Origin: Streptomyces pactum | GTDB lineage: Bacteria; Actinomycetota; Actinomycetes; Streptomycetales; Streptomycetaceae | Direction: 5' to 3' | DNA: 64,000 nt | Assembly (NCBI RefSeq): GCF_016031615.1 | Contig: NZ_JACYXC010000001.1 | Location: 744,001 to 808,000, forward strand | Part shown: one piece after another, positions 45,222 to 53,905 of the stretch | How positions within the stretch are numbered: the first letter of the stretch is position 1 | How the letters are laid out: each line of letters opens with the position of its first letter | Position numbers and translations under genes: made by a program | The notes under the pieces: model-generated | Database searches by the model: none | What the model was told of the DNA's origin: nothing | What the model saw: only the letters and a program-made list of their open reading frames with translations

Positions 45222-47932
45222 CCGGCTTCGTCGGGGCCGGGCGGGGGCGGGGCGGCACCGTCCGGGTCCCCGGGGGTCGCGGCCCGATCGGCCGGCCGGC
45301 CCGCCTCGCGCCCCACGGCGGCCGTCCCGTCGGGTCCGCCGGCCGTATCGTCGGGTCCGGCGGTCGGCTGGGCGGGTATGGCGGGAGCGGCCCCGGGGAG
45401 GCCGGACACGACCGGGTCGGGCACGGGCCCGGCCGGGGCGTGCACGGCGGCGGCCGCGGCGGATACGGCGGGGACGGGTGCGACGGTGACGGGTGCGGCG
45501 GAGCCCGGTACGGCGGCGGTGGCCGGGGCCGGCCCGGTGGCGGCGGTATCCCCGCCGGGCGGCGGGCACGCCTGGCCGGGCAGCCGGTCCAGCAGGGCGG
45601 CGCGCTCCTCCTCGAAGGCGGGGTCGGCCTGGTAGTCGCTGTGTCCCAGGATCGGCGTCGGCAGCGGGTGCCGGGGGGTGCGGCCGTAGGACAGCGGGTC
45701 CTTCAGGGCGCCGCGGTCCACCTCCGGCCCGGAGCCGGCCGGCAGCCGGACCGGACCGCCGATGGGGTCGGTGTACCGCCACAGGTTCCGCCAGCAGTCC
45801 ACCTCGCGGTGGAGGGCGTGCAGCGGGCCGGGCCCGAAGTAGGCGGGGAACCAGCGTCCGTAGAGCCGCTCCAGCGGTGAGCCGTAGGTGAGCAGCGCGA
45901 CCTGGCGGCGGGTGCGGTGGTCCAGTTGCCAGACCGCCGCGGCGGCCAGCACGCTGCCCTGGGAGTGGCCGGAGATGACCAGCCGGCCGCCGGTCCGCCC
46001 GGTCCAGGTCTGCATCCGCCAGGTGAGGTCGGGCACCGCCCGCTCGGCGTAGCACGGCGGCGCGAAGGGGTGCGCGGCCCGGGGCCAGAACGTGCCGACG
46101 TCCCACAGCACGCCGACGGTGCGACGGGCCGACGGGCTGCGGTAGGCGCGCCGCGCCCAGGTGACCAGGGCGAGGAAGGCCAGCCCGGTCAGCCAGGAGC
46201 CCAGCGCCTGCGCGGCCTGGGTGGCGGCGTCGATCACCTCGGGCGCGCCGTCGGCGGCCCGGCCGGGCACCTCGCCGGTCAGCCAGGCGCCGGCCACCGC
46301 CCCGCCGGCCAGCAGCAGGGTGAGGAGGGCGAGCGGCCCCACGATGGCGGGTACGTCGTCGGTGATCCCGGCCCGGGCGACGGCGCCGGCGATGCGGCGG
46401 GTCCGCACCCCGTCGGCGTGCTCGCCGGGGTAGGCGTCGGGGACGGTGCGGGCCAGGCGCGCCCGCACCCGCAGCACGCGGCAGCAGAACACCGCGGCGA
46501 GCACCGCGAGCAGCACCAGGAGCACCGGGACGGCGGCGGCCTGCCAGGACAGCACCACGGGCGGGCCGGGCATCGGGCCCTGGCCCATGCCGGGGGTGGC
46601 CGGCCCGTCCAGCCAGTCGGCCATCCGCTGGGCGACGCCCCCGCACAGCACGGCGCCCAGTCCGCAGGCGAGCATCGCGACGGCCGCGCCGCCGAGCCCG
46701 GACAGCGCGGTGCGCGGGGTGGGCGCGGCCCGGTACAGCCGCCGGGCGCACACCGCCACGCCGGTGACCAGGACGCCCTGGACGAGCGCGAGGATGCCGA
46801 AGGTCTCGTCGCCGGGGAGCTGTCCGGTGCTGACCCAGCCCGGCCGGGACCAGGCCGTGTGCACCGCGGCCAGCAGCAGGACGCCCAGCGCGGCGCCGGG
46901 CAGCGCGGTGACGGTGATCCGGTCCAGGGTCTCGTCGAGCCGGCTCTCGCTGCGGCCCCGCCGGCACACCACGTGGACCACCACGGCCCCGCCGGCGCCG
47001 ATCAGCGCCCACAGCAGCCAGCCGGTGGCGTCGAGCCAGGCACTGCCGCCGGGGGCGCGGTCGTGGCGGGTGGCGGCGGCGGTGAGCGCGGCGGCGACGG
47101 TGAGGAAGCCGGCCGCGGTGTGCGCCGCGCGCAGCCGGGCCACCAGCCGGCGGCCGTACCAGAAGCCGGGGAGCCGCAGCGCGGGCCCGTCGCCGGCCTC
47201 CGGGTCCCCGTCGCCGTCGGTGCGGCCGGGGGGCGGCTGGGTCTCGTACGCGCTCCAGGTGCGGTTGGACAGGTACCACAGCAGTCCGGTGAGGGCGCAG
47301 GGCACCAGCGCGGCGACGGCGAGGCGGCGGCCGGGCATGCTCCACCAACCGCTCTGCCCGGCGGAGACGAAGCCCAGCCAGTCGCGGCGGTCGGCGCACG
47401 ACCCGGTGCCGGCGCACTGCCAGGCGACAAGGTCCAGGGCGACCTCGCAGGCTCCGGCGGTGAGCAGCACGGTCAGGCTCAGCGCCACCAGCCGCACCAG
47501 GACCCCGTAGGCGCGGGCGGTGCGCGCGTGGCGGGGCGCGGCGGGGCGCATCCAGTGCGCGAGGTTGACGACCATGAACGGCAGCAGCAGCAGCCACAGG
47601 GCGCGGGTGCCGTTGCCGGAGGTGAGGTTGGACCAGCAGTACGCCTCGCGGACCGGCTCCCGCCGGTGGTCCCCGGGGCGGTCCTCGGCGTCGGCGTCGG
47701 CGGCCCGCCGGTGCACCCCGGCGGTGTCGTCCCCGGCGACCCGGACGGTGCGCGGGTCGTCCAGCATGCGTTCGGGGGTGGTGCCCCCCACGCCGTGGAC
47801 GAGCAGTTCCAGTTCCGGCCGCCGCTGCCCGCCGGCCCCCTCCGGTCCGCCGTCGAAGGCGGGGTCCGGCCGCCCGCCCGGCGCCCGGTCCCGTTCCGCT
47901 TCCCGCTGTTGCCGCTGTGTGGTCGTCGCCAC
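45191..47932 (-). CDS. Large multi-pass membrane protein with serine-hydrolase (lipase-like) domain
   Basis: A 913-aa protein. The N-terminal cytosolic segment begins with RPELELLVHGVGGTTPERML, the start of an alpha/beta-hydrolase fold. About ten membrane helices occupy residues 100-560. The fold then resumes with the nucleophile elbow VISGHSQGSVLAAAAVW (Ser about 655), and a conserved SYGRTPRHPLPTPILGHSDY follows. The C-terminal 130 residues are Ala/Pro/Gly-rich. A hydrolase domain split by membrane helices is unusual. GTG 47932 has GGGGGA upstream. Lipase or esterase activity on a membrane substrate is likely but unproven. Confidence 0.75.
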   Translation of the reverse strand: MATTTQRQQREAERDRAPGGRPDPAFDGGPEGAGGQRRPELELLVHGVGGTTPERMLDDPRTVRVAGDDTAGVHRRAADADAEDRPGDHRREPVREAYCWSNLTSGNGTRALWLLLLPFMVVNLAHWMRPAAPRHARTARAYGVLVRLVALSLTVLLTAGACEVALDLVAWQCAGTGSCADRRDWLGFVSAGQSGWWSMPGRRLAVAALVPCALTGLLWYLSNRTWSAYETQPPPGRTDGDGDPEAGDGPALRLPGFWYGRRLVARLRAAHTAAGFLTVAAALTAAATRHDRAPGGSAWLDATGWLLWALIGAGGAVVVHVVCRRGRSESRLDETLDRITVTALPGAALGVLLLAAVHTAWSRPGWVSTGQLPGDETFGILALVQGVLVTGVAVCARRLYRAAPTPRTALSGLGGAAVAMLACGLGAVLCGGVAQRMADWLDGPATPGMGQGPMPGPPVVLSWQAAAVPVLLVLLAVLAAVFCCRVLRVRARLARTVPDAYPGEHADGVRTRRIAGAVARAGITDDVPAIVGPLALLTLLLAGGAVAGAWLTGEVPGRAADGAPEVIDAATQAAQALGSWLTGLAFLALVTWARRAYRSPSARRTVGVLWDVGTFWPRAAHPFAPPCYAERAVPDLTWRMQTWTGRTGGRLVISGHSQGSVLAAAAVWQLDHRTRRQVALLTYGSPLERLYGRWFPAYFGPGPLHALHREVDCWRNLWRYTDPIGGPVRLPAGSGPEVDRGALKDPLSYGRTPRHPLPTPILGHSDYQADPAFEEERAALLDRLPGQACPPPGGDTAATGPAPATAAVPGSAAPVTVAPVPAVSAAAAAVHAPAGPVPDPVVSGLPGAAPAIPAQPTAGPDDTAGGPDGTAAVGREAGRPADRAATPGDPDGAAPPPPGPDEAGQGSSGRSSG

Positions 47933-48173
47933 CGTGTCCCCCGATCCCGGTGTGGTTCTCCGCTCAGTGAGCATTCCCGGCCGCGGCCCGCGCGGTACGT
48001 ACGACAGGCGGGCGAGGCGAAATCGTGATGCGCGACGCTCCCCGGCCGGGCGCCGCCGGGGCGTGGGAAGATGGCGCACGCGGCGGACGGCCCGCCGTGG
48101 GTCCGGGCCGCCGCACCGGGTGCCGGGTCGGTGGCGGCGGCCGCCACCGCGGCGGGCGGAGTGAGGGAGCACC

Positions 48174-49007
48174 GTGAGCGACAACCAGAACCTCCTCGCG
48201 GAGCAGCGCCGGGCCCTGATCCTGGAAGAGGTCAGGCGGCGCGGCGGGGTCCGGGTCAACGAGCTGACCCGCCGGCTCAACGTCTCGGACATGACGGTCC
48301 GCCGCGACCTGGACGCGCTGGCGCGGCTGGGTGTGGTGGAGAAGGTGCACGGCGGCGCGGTGCCGGTGGCCGGGACCAGCTCCTACGAGCCGGGGTTCGA
48401 GGCCAAGTCGGCGCTGGAGCTGAGCGCCAAGGAGGACATCGCGCGGGCGGCGGCTCCGCTGGCCGCGCCGGGCAGCGCGGTGGCACTGGCCGGCGGCACC
48501 ACGGCGTACGCGCTGGCGCAGCGGCTGGTGGACGTGCCGGACCTGACCGTGGTGACGAACTCGGTGCGGGTGGCGGAGGTGTTCTACGCGGCCCAGCGCT
48601 CGGCCGCGGGCAGTGGTGCCGGGGCGCGTCCGGGGGCGCCGACGGTGGTGCTCACCGGCGGCGTGCGGACCCCGTCGGACACCCTGGTGGGGCCGGTGGC
48701 GGACGCCGCGATCCGCTTCCTCCACTTCGACGTGCTCTTCCTGGGGGTGCACGGGATATCGGTGGAGGCCGGGCTGTCCACCCCGAACCTGGCGGAGGCG
48801 GAGACCAACCGGCAGTTCGTGCGGTCGGCGCGGCGGGTGGTGGTGATCGCCGACCACACCAAGTGGGGGACGGTGGGGCTGAGTTCGTTCGCCTCGCTGG
48901 ACCAGGTGGACGCGCTGGTGACGGACGCGGGCATGCCGGAACCGGTGCGGGCGGAGATCGCCGAGCACCTGCCGGAGCTGATCGTCGCGGGCGGGTCCGC
49001 GGACTGA
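48174..49007 (+). CDS. DeoR-family transcriptional repressor
   Basis: Sugar-phosphate-responsive repressor (277 aa). N-terminal winged helix-turn-helix (AEQRRALILEEVRRRGGVRV, DMTVRRDLDALARLGVVEKV, HGGA) and a C-terminal ISOCOT sensor domain (VALAGGTTAYALAQRLVDVP, TVVTNSV, FLGVHGISVEAGLSTPNLAE, VVIADHTKWGTVGL). GTG 48174 follows GAGGGAGC. Its target is not obvious: the divergent neighbour is the membrane hydrolase and the downstream gene is on the other strand. Confidence 0.93.
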   Translation: MSDNQNLLAEQRRALILEEVRRRGGVRVNELTRRLNVSDMTVRRDLDALARLGVVEKVHGGAVPVAGTSSYEPGFEAKSALELSAKEDIARAAAPLAAPGSAVALAGGTTAYALAQRLVDVPDLTVVTNSVRVAEVFYAAQRSAAGSGAGARPGAPTVVLTGGVRTPSDTLVGPVADAAIRFLHFDVLFLGVHGISVEAGLSTPNLAEAETNRQFVRSARRVVVIADHTKWGTVGLSSFASLDQVDALVTDAGMPEPVRAEIAEHLPELIVAGGSAD

Positions 49008-49197
49008 GGCCGGGCGCCGTCGGCGGGCCGGGAACCGGGGGCGGCAGCGGGCCCGGCAGCCGGGGTGCCCGGCGCCCGCGCGATGGGGCCCGGGACCGTG
49101 GTGCCCCGGCCGGGGCGGCGCCCCGGCACGGTGGGAGGCTCCCGGACCGGGCGGCCTCCGGGGCGTCGGCTTCCGGTCGGGCCGGCGGTGCGCCCGT

Positions 49198-50346
49198 TCA
49201 GCCTCCGGCGGGGCCGGTGCCCGGCCAGCGGCCGGTGGCGAGGAAGGCGCTCAGCTCGGCCGCGTACGGCCCGGTGTCCAGCCCCTGCCCGGCCAGCCAG
49301 TCGTCGGAGTAGTACTTGTCCAGGTAGCGGTCGCCGGGATCGCACAGCAGGGTCACCACACTGCCGGTACGGCCGTCGGCCACCATCTCGGCGACGATCC
49401 GCAGCGCGCTCCACAGCCCGGTGCCGGTGGAGCCGCCCGCCTTCCGGCCGATCACCCGCTCCAGGGCGTGGAGCGCCGCGATGCCGGCCGCGTCGGGGAC
49501 CTTCATCATCCGGTCGATCGCGGACGGCAGGAAACTGGGTTCCATGCGGGGGCGGCCGATGCCCTCGATCCGCGAGCCGCGGTCGCTGGTGGCGTCCGGG
49601 TCGCCGTGCAGCCAGCCGTCGAAGAAGCAGGAGTTCTCCGGGTCGGCGACGCAGAGCCGGGTGTCGTACTGCATGTAGCGGATGTAGCGGGCGAGCGTGG
49701 CGGAGGTGCCGCCGGTGCCCGCGGTGGCCACCACCCAGGCCGGTTCGGGGTACCGCTCACGCCGCATCTGCTGGTAGACCGACTCCGCGATGTTGTTGTT
49801 CCCGCGCCAGTCGGTGGCGCGTTCGGCGTAGGTGAACTGGTCCATGTAGTGGCCCCCGGAGGCCGCCGCCAGCGCGGTGGATTCCTGGTACATGGTCCGC
49901 GGATCGTCCACGAAATGGCACCGGCCGCCGTGGAACTCGATCAGCCGGCACTTCTCGCGGCTGGTGCTGCGGGGCATCACCGCGATGAAGGGAACCCCGA
50001 TCAGCTTGGCGAAGTACGCCTCGGAGACGGCGGTGGACCCGCTGGACGCCTCGATGACCGGCTTGCCGGGGCGGATCCAGCCGTTGCACAGTCCGTACAG
50101 GAACAGGGAGCGGGCGAGCCGGTGCTTGAGACTGCCGGTGGGATGGGTGGATTCGTCCTTGAGGTACAGATCGACGCCCCACCGCTCGGGGAGCGGGAAG
50201 CGGAGCAGATGGGTGTCGGCGGAGCGGTTGGCGTCCGCCTGCACCTTGCGGACGGCCTCTTTCAGCCAGTCCCGGTACGCGGTGTCGCTCCGGTCCACGT
50301 CCACGGTGCCGGTCGCGGGTCGTTGTGTGCTCTCCACACCGCTCAT
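49198..50346 (-). CDS. PLP-dependent cysteine synthase-family enzyme (Cds1-like)
   Basis: Fold-type II PLP enzyme (382 aa), similar in layout to the mycobacterial L-cysteine desulfhydrase Cds1. The Schiff-base lysine is in HPTGSLKHRLARSL, the PLP phosphate loop in ATAGTGGTSATLARY, and an ASSGSTAVSEAYFAKLIGVP segment binds the substrate. It is longer than CysK or CysM. It could release H2S from cysteine or catalyse a related beta-elimination. ATG 50346. It is divergent from a small conserved gene. Confidence 0.87.
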   Translation of the reverse strand: MSGVESTQRPATGTVDVDRSDTAYRDWLKEAVRKVQADANRSADTHLLRFPLPERWGVDLYLKDESTHPTGSLKHRLARSLFLYGLCNGWIRPGKPVIEASSGSTAVSEAYFAKLIGVPFIAVMPRSTSREKCRLIEFHGGRCHFVDDPRTMYQESTALAAASGGHYMDQFTYAERATDWRGNNNIAESVYQQMRRERYPEPAWVVATAGTGGTSATLARYIRYMQYDTRLCVADPENSCFFDGWLHGDPDATSDRGSRIEGIGRPRMEPSFLPSAIDRMMKVPDAAGIAALHALERVIGRKAGGSTGTGLWSALRIVAEMVADGRTGSVVTLLCDPGDRYLDKYYSDDWLAGQGLDTGPYAAELSAFLATGRWPGTGPAGG

Positions 50347-50508
50347 ACTGGTTTCCTTGTGCTCGTGCTCCGGTTGACCATGACGGCCGCACCATTTCGA
50401 TCCTAGGGGGCTCTGGTGCGGATCGGAGGTCACGGGCAGACTGCGCAACAGGGACACTGTGAGGACCAGGCGTTAAGCCGGCTTGAGTTCACCGGGGAGG
50501 CGGTCCAT

Positions 50509-50841
50509 ATGGCCGAAACCGAATTCAATGCCCGAGGGGTGCGGATCGAGCGGTTCCTGCGCTCCGTGACGCGGGCGGGGCAGGTACTGATCAAGGACGG
50601 GCGGCTGGAGCTGCTGACCAGCAACGGCCGGGAGATCGACAGCGCTCCGGTCCAGTCGGTCCGGGCGGGCAAGCCCTGGTTCGCCGACGAGGACCAGGCG
50701 ATGGCCACGGTCAACGGCACCCGTTACCGGCTCACCCTGGCCCAGCAGGACGCCGCCGCGCCGGCCGCCGCGTCCGGCGGTGCGGCCGGGCGCTTCCTGG
50801 ACGCCATCCGCAGTGCCCGGGGGCGGGCCGGCGAGGGCTGA
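50509..50841 (+). CDS. Conserved hypothetical protein, 110 aa
   Basis: Starts MAETEFNARGVRIERFLRSV, has a beta-rich middle (GQVLIKDGRLELLTSNGREI, KPWFADEDQAMATVNGTRYR) and an Ala/Gly/Arg tail. No membrane helix or known domain. ATG 50509 has GGGGAGG about 8 bases upstream, so it is probably expressed. It is divergent from the Cds1-like gene by 162 bases. Function unknown. Confidence 0.75.
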   Translation: MAETEFNARGVRIERFLRSVTRAGQVLIKDGRLELLTSNGREIDSAPVQSVRAGKPWFADEDQAMATVNGTRYRLTLAQQDAAAPAAASGGAAGRFLDAIRSARGRAGEG

Positions 50842-50943
50842 GCGCCCGAGTTGCGCGTGCGGGCCGGGGGGCCGACGCTGGACGAGCAGCAGTATCACTG
50901 AGGGTTAACCGGCGGTGACGCTGAGAACCGGCCCTCCGGTCGT

Positions 50944-50968
50944 GGGCGGCGGACGATCGCCGCCGCCC
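50944..50968. terminator. Hairpin between the hypothetical gene and the HATPase gene
   Basis: GGGCGGCGG (50944-50952) pairs with CCGCCGCCC (50960-50968) across ACGATCG. It lies 102 bases after the upstream stop codon; a leader structure for the next gene is the alternative. Confidence 0.45.
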
Positions 50969-51027
50969 ATGTTCATCGCCCGCATCTGAATCAGGCTAGC
51001 CCTCACTCTTCCCCAGGGAGTGCGGCC

Positions 51028-51648
51028 GTGATCAGTCGTCCAGGCAGGCATTGCACGGTGGAGCTGCAGGCTCTGCCCGCGCGGATCGGACAGGTCCGCA
51101 GAATCGTTTCGGCGCAGCTGCGCTACTGGCATCTCGATGTGCTCATCGACCCGGCGGCGCTGGCCGTCACGGAACTGCTGACCAACGTCCACCGGCACGC
51201 GGAGCCCGACAAGCACTGCACCGTGGAGATCACGCTGATGCTGGACCGGCTGACGGTGTCGGTCCGGGACCGCGACCCCCGGCTGCCGCGCATGACGGAG
51301 CCCGATCCGGCGTCCACCCACGGCCGGGGGCTGGGCATGGTGGCGGCGGTGACCGAGAGCTGGGGCATGCACGCCCCGGAGGACGGCAGCGGCAAGGTGG
51401 TGTGGTTCACCCTTCCGGTGCCGCAGCCGGCCGTGACCCCCGCTCCCCCGGAGCCGGCGCACCCCGTGGAAGCGGCGGTGCCGACCGAGGCGCCGGCGCC
51501 GGCCGGACCGGTCCCCGCCTCCCCCGAAGAACTCACCTGGCTGCCGGATCCGATCGGCGCCGGGGCCGGGTCGCCGGAACCGGCGTCCGCGTCCGCGTCC
51601 GCCACGGTTCCCGACCGCTCCGGCACCTGCGAGCCCTCACCGGCCTGA
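51028..51648 (+). CDS. HATPase-domain regulatory protein with long disordered tail
   Basis: RsbW-like ATP-binding protein (206 aa). Residues 1-125 carry the fold: N-box TELLTNVHRHAEPD, G1 region VSVRDRDPRLPR (the usual DxGxG is degenerate) and G2 THGRGLGMVAAV. Residues 130-206 are Pro/Ala/Glu-rich and disordered. GTG 51028 follows CAGGGAG. The degenerate G1 box suggests binding rather than kinase activity. Probably regulates a sigma factor or anti-anti-sigma elsewhere. Confidence 0.83.
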   Translation: MISRPGRHCTVELQALPARIGQVRRIVSAQLRYWHLDVLIDPAALAVTELLTNVHRHAEPDKHCTVEITLMLDRLTVSVRDRDPRLPRMTEPDPASTHGRGLGMVAAVTESWGMHAPEDGSGKVVWFTLPVPQPAVTPAPPEPAHPVEAAVPTEAPAPAGPVPASPEELTWLPDPIGAGAGSPEPASASASATVPDRSGTCEPSPA

Positions 51649-51852
51649 ACCGGGCGGGCGCCGCCCGAGGCGCCCCGGGCCCATCGGTCGGCGCACCGTC
51701 CCGTAGCGCCCAGCGCCCCCTGCCCGCGTTGGAGGACACCCGGCGTCGCACGGCCGGCCGTGTCCCGGTGCAGGCCGCATCCCGGGGCAGGCCGCATCCC
51801 GGCGCACCGCGCGGGGCACCCGCCGGACGGCCACGGTCAACCACCTGGCCTC

Positions 51853-51872
51853 TGTACCTACTGGTATGTACA
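51853..51872. promoter_or_regulatory. Operator-like palindrome upstream of the TetR/DUF4865 pair
   Basis: TACC-TACT-GGTA (51855-51866) is a perfect inner palindrome, flanked by TGTAC and GTACA arms (51853-51857 and 51868-51872). It ends 8 bases before the TetR start, where it would cover the promoter or transcription start. The TACC...GGTA form is common among TetR/AcrR autoregulators. Confidence 0.65.
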
Positions 51873-51880
51873 GTGGCCCC

Positions 51881-52543
51881 ATGAGCACTTCCGAACGTCT
51901 CATCGCCAGCACCCAGGACCTGCTCTGGGAGCGGGGGTACGTCGGCACCAGCCCGAAGGCCATCCAGGAGCGCGCGGGCGCCGGGCAGGGCAGCATGTAC
52001 CACCACTTCAGCGGGAAGCCGGGGCTGGCGCTCGCGGCCATCCGGCGGACCGCGGAGCAGATGCGCGCGGCCGCCGAGGCGTCGTTCTCCGGGCCCGGCG
52101 GGGCCGGTGACCGCCTCCGCGGCTACGTACTGCGGGAGCGGGACGTCCTCCGCGGCTGCCCGGTCGGCCGGCTGACGATGGATCCGGAGGTCATCGCCGA
52201 CCCGGAGCTGCGGCGTCCGGTGGAGGAGACCCTGACATGGCTGCGGGCCAGGCTCGCCGCAATCGTCGAGGAGGGGCGGCGGGACGGCGAGTTTCCCGCC
52301 CGGCTGGACCCTGCGGCGACCGCGGCGACGATCGTGGCGACCGTGCAGGGCGGCTACGTGCTGGCCCGCGCGGCAGGTTCCACCGCCCCGTTCGACGCCG
52401 CGGTACAGGGCCTGCTCGCCCTGCTGGGAGTGGACGGCGTACCCGAGCCGGACCCCGCACCGGGGCCGGGCGGAGTACCCGGGCCCCCCGGGGCGGCGCC
52501 CCGGACCGGCCCGGAGTCCGGGCCGGCGGAAGCGGCCGGCTGA
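51881..52543 (+). CDS. TetR/AcrR-family repressor
   Basis: Repressor of 220 aa. Helix-turn-helix at residues 5-50 (RLIASTQDLLWERGYVGTSP, GAGQGSMYHHFSGKPGLALA), then an AcrR/YxaF-type C-terminal domain with VGRLTMDPEVIADPELRRPV; the last 35 residues are Pro/Gly-rich. A palindrome ends 8 bases before the ATG, so the mRNA leader is short. It precedes a DUF4865 gene in the same direction, a pairing seen in many actinomycetes, and probably regulates it. Confidence 0.9.
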   Translation: MSTSERLIASTQDLLWERGYVGTSPKAIQERAGAGQGSMYHHFSGKPGLALAAIRRTAEQMRAAAEASFSGPGGAGDRLRGYVLRERDVLRGCPVGRLTMDPEVIADPELRRPVEETLTWLRARLAAIVEEGRRDGEFPARLDPAATAATIVATVQGGYVLARAAGSTAPFDAAVQGLLALLGVDGVPEPDPAPGPGGVPGPPGAAPRTGPESGPAEAAG

Positions 52544-53041
52544 GCCGCCGGGCGCCGCCCGCGCGGTCCCCGGAGCGGTCGCCCCCGCCTCACTTCGCCT
52601 GGGGTGCCCCTCGCCACCGGGCCCGCCGGTCTCCCCGGGTGCGCGCCGGCCCGCCGGCGCCATGGCGCTCGCGCCCGGTCCGCTCGCGCCGGTCCGCCGA
52701 CCCGCGGTTGTCCGGCCCGCCGTTCCCCGGGCGCCGGTACGCCGTTGCCCACCGCCGGTACGCCAAGCCCTGGCGCCCGTACACCGGTCCGCGGCCTCCG
52801 TACGCCCCGGCCCCCCGGTCGTCGAGGCGCCGGGACCACTACCGGCCACGCCGGTCCCGCGCCGGTCCGCGGCCGTCCCGTACGTCCCTGCCGACGAGCC
52901 CGTGCACCCGTTACCCGCGGGTGCCGTGCGTCCCCCGCTCCCCCGATCACGTCCGTCCCGCCGGCCGTCACCCGTCCCGCCGGTCACATCCGTTCCCCGC
53001 GCCCCGGGCCGTCCGGCCCGCCGACAGGAGGCAGTTCCGCC
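52544..53041. other. Gene-free stretch between TetR and DUF4865
   Basis: 498 bases rich in short CCGKTACGCC-type and CCGGTCCG-type units. Frames on both strands give only Pro/Arg-rich products without ribosome binding sites. The AGGAGG of the next gene lies at 53026-53031. Confidence 0.55.
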
Positions 53042-53698
53042 ATGCACGCCATGCAGTACCGCATCACCCTGCCCGCCGACTACGACATGGACATCATCCG
53101 GCGCCGGGTGGCCACCCGCGGCCACCTGCTGGACGACTTCCCCGGACTCGGGCTCAAGGCCTACGGCATCCAGGAGCGCGGGGTGGACGGCGCGTCCGTC
53201 AACAGCTACGCGCCCTTCTACCTGTGGGCGGACCCGGAGGCGATGAACCGCTTCCTGTGGGGTGCCGGGTTCCGGGGCGTCGTCGAGGACTTCGGTCGCC
53301 CCACCGTCGAGCACTGGGTGGGACTCGCCTTCGAACCCGGCCCGGCCGTGTCGGAGCGTCCGCACACGGCGGTGCGCCGGGTGGAGCCGGTGCCGCCGGG
53401 CACCGATCCCGCCACCGCCGTGGCGCAGGCGCTGGCCCGTACCCGGGAGCGCGCCCGGTCGGCGGGGGTGCACTCCGCGGCGCTGGCGATCGACCCCCGG
53501 CACTGGGAACTGCTCCACTTCACGCTCCGGCTGGACACCGGTGCCGGGGCGCCCGGCTCTGCGCCCGACGGGTCGTACACCCCGGTGGCGGACGGGTCGC
53601 AGGAGGCCGGCGCACCGGACGGGGCCGGGGAACGCTTCCGGGTGCTCCACCTGTCGGCACCGGGACTGGCCGACCTGCGCCCCGGGCGGCATTGGTGA
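53042..53698 (+). CDS. DUF4865 family protein
   Basis: A 218-aa protein with the conserved start MQYRITLPADYDMDIIRRRV and YLWADPEAMNRFLWGAGFRG, VEDFGRPTVEHWVGLAFEPG. The fold resembles alpha/beta ferredoxin-like (ABM-type) proteins; function unknown. AGGAGG lies 10 bases before ATG 53042, and an in-frame ATG three codons later is the other candidate. Likely controlled by the TetR gene upstream. Confidence 0.88.
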   Translation: MHAMQYRITLPADYDMDIIRRRVATRGHLLDDFPGLGLKAYGIQERGVDGASVNSYAPFYLWADPEAMNRFLWGAGFRGVVEDFGRPTVEHWVGLAFEPGPAVSERPHTAVRRVEPVPPGTDPATAVAQALARTRERARSAGVHSAALAIDPRHWELLHFTLRLDTGAGAPGSAPDGSYTPVADGSQEAGAPDGAGERFRVLHLSAPGLADLRPGRHW

Positions 53699-53905
53699 CC
53701 CTGTAGGCCCCCACCGCGCCCGGCGGTAGGCCCTCACCCGGCCCGGCGATGCGCCGCCGGGCGCACCGGGCGGCTGCGAAGGCGCCCTGCCACCGGCTCC
53801 CGACCCGCGCGCCCTGCCCCGTGGCCGCCGTGCCCGGGCGGGCCGCCGGACCTCCTCGTCCCGGTGCCGGCCCCGGGCCCGGAGGAAGCGCGTCCGGGCC
53901 GGGGG

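Noticed and set aside
42744..47597. 1617-codon minus-strand frame opposite the beta-helix/AAA gene
   Set aside because: Shadow frame; the plus-strand gene and the minus-strand hydrolase in other frames have real domains.
53699..53750. Two similar ~23-bp stretches (TAGGCCC...CGGCG) after DUF4865
   Set aside because: Short and GC-driven with several mismatches; not distinguishable from background.
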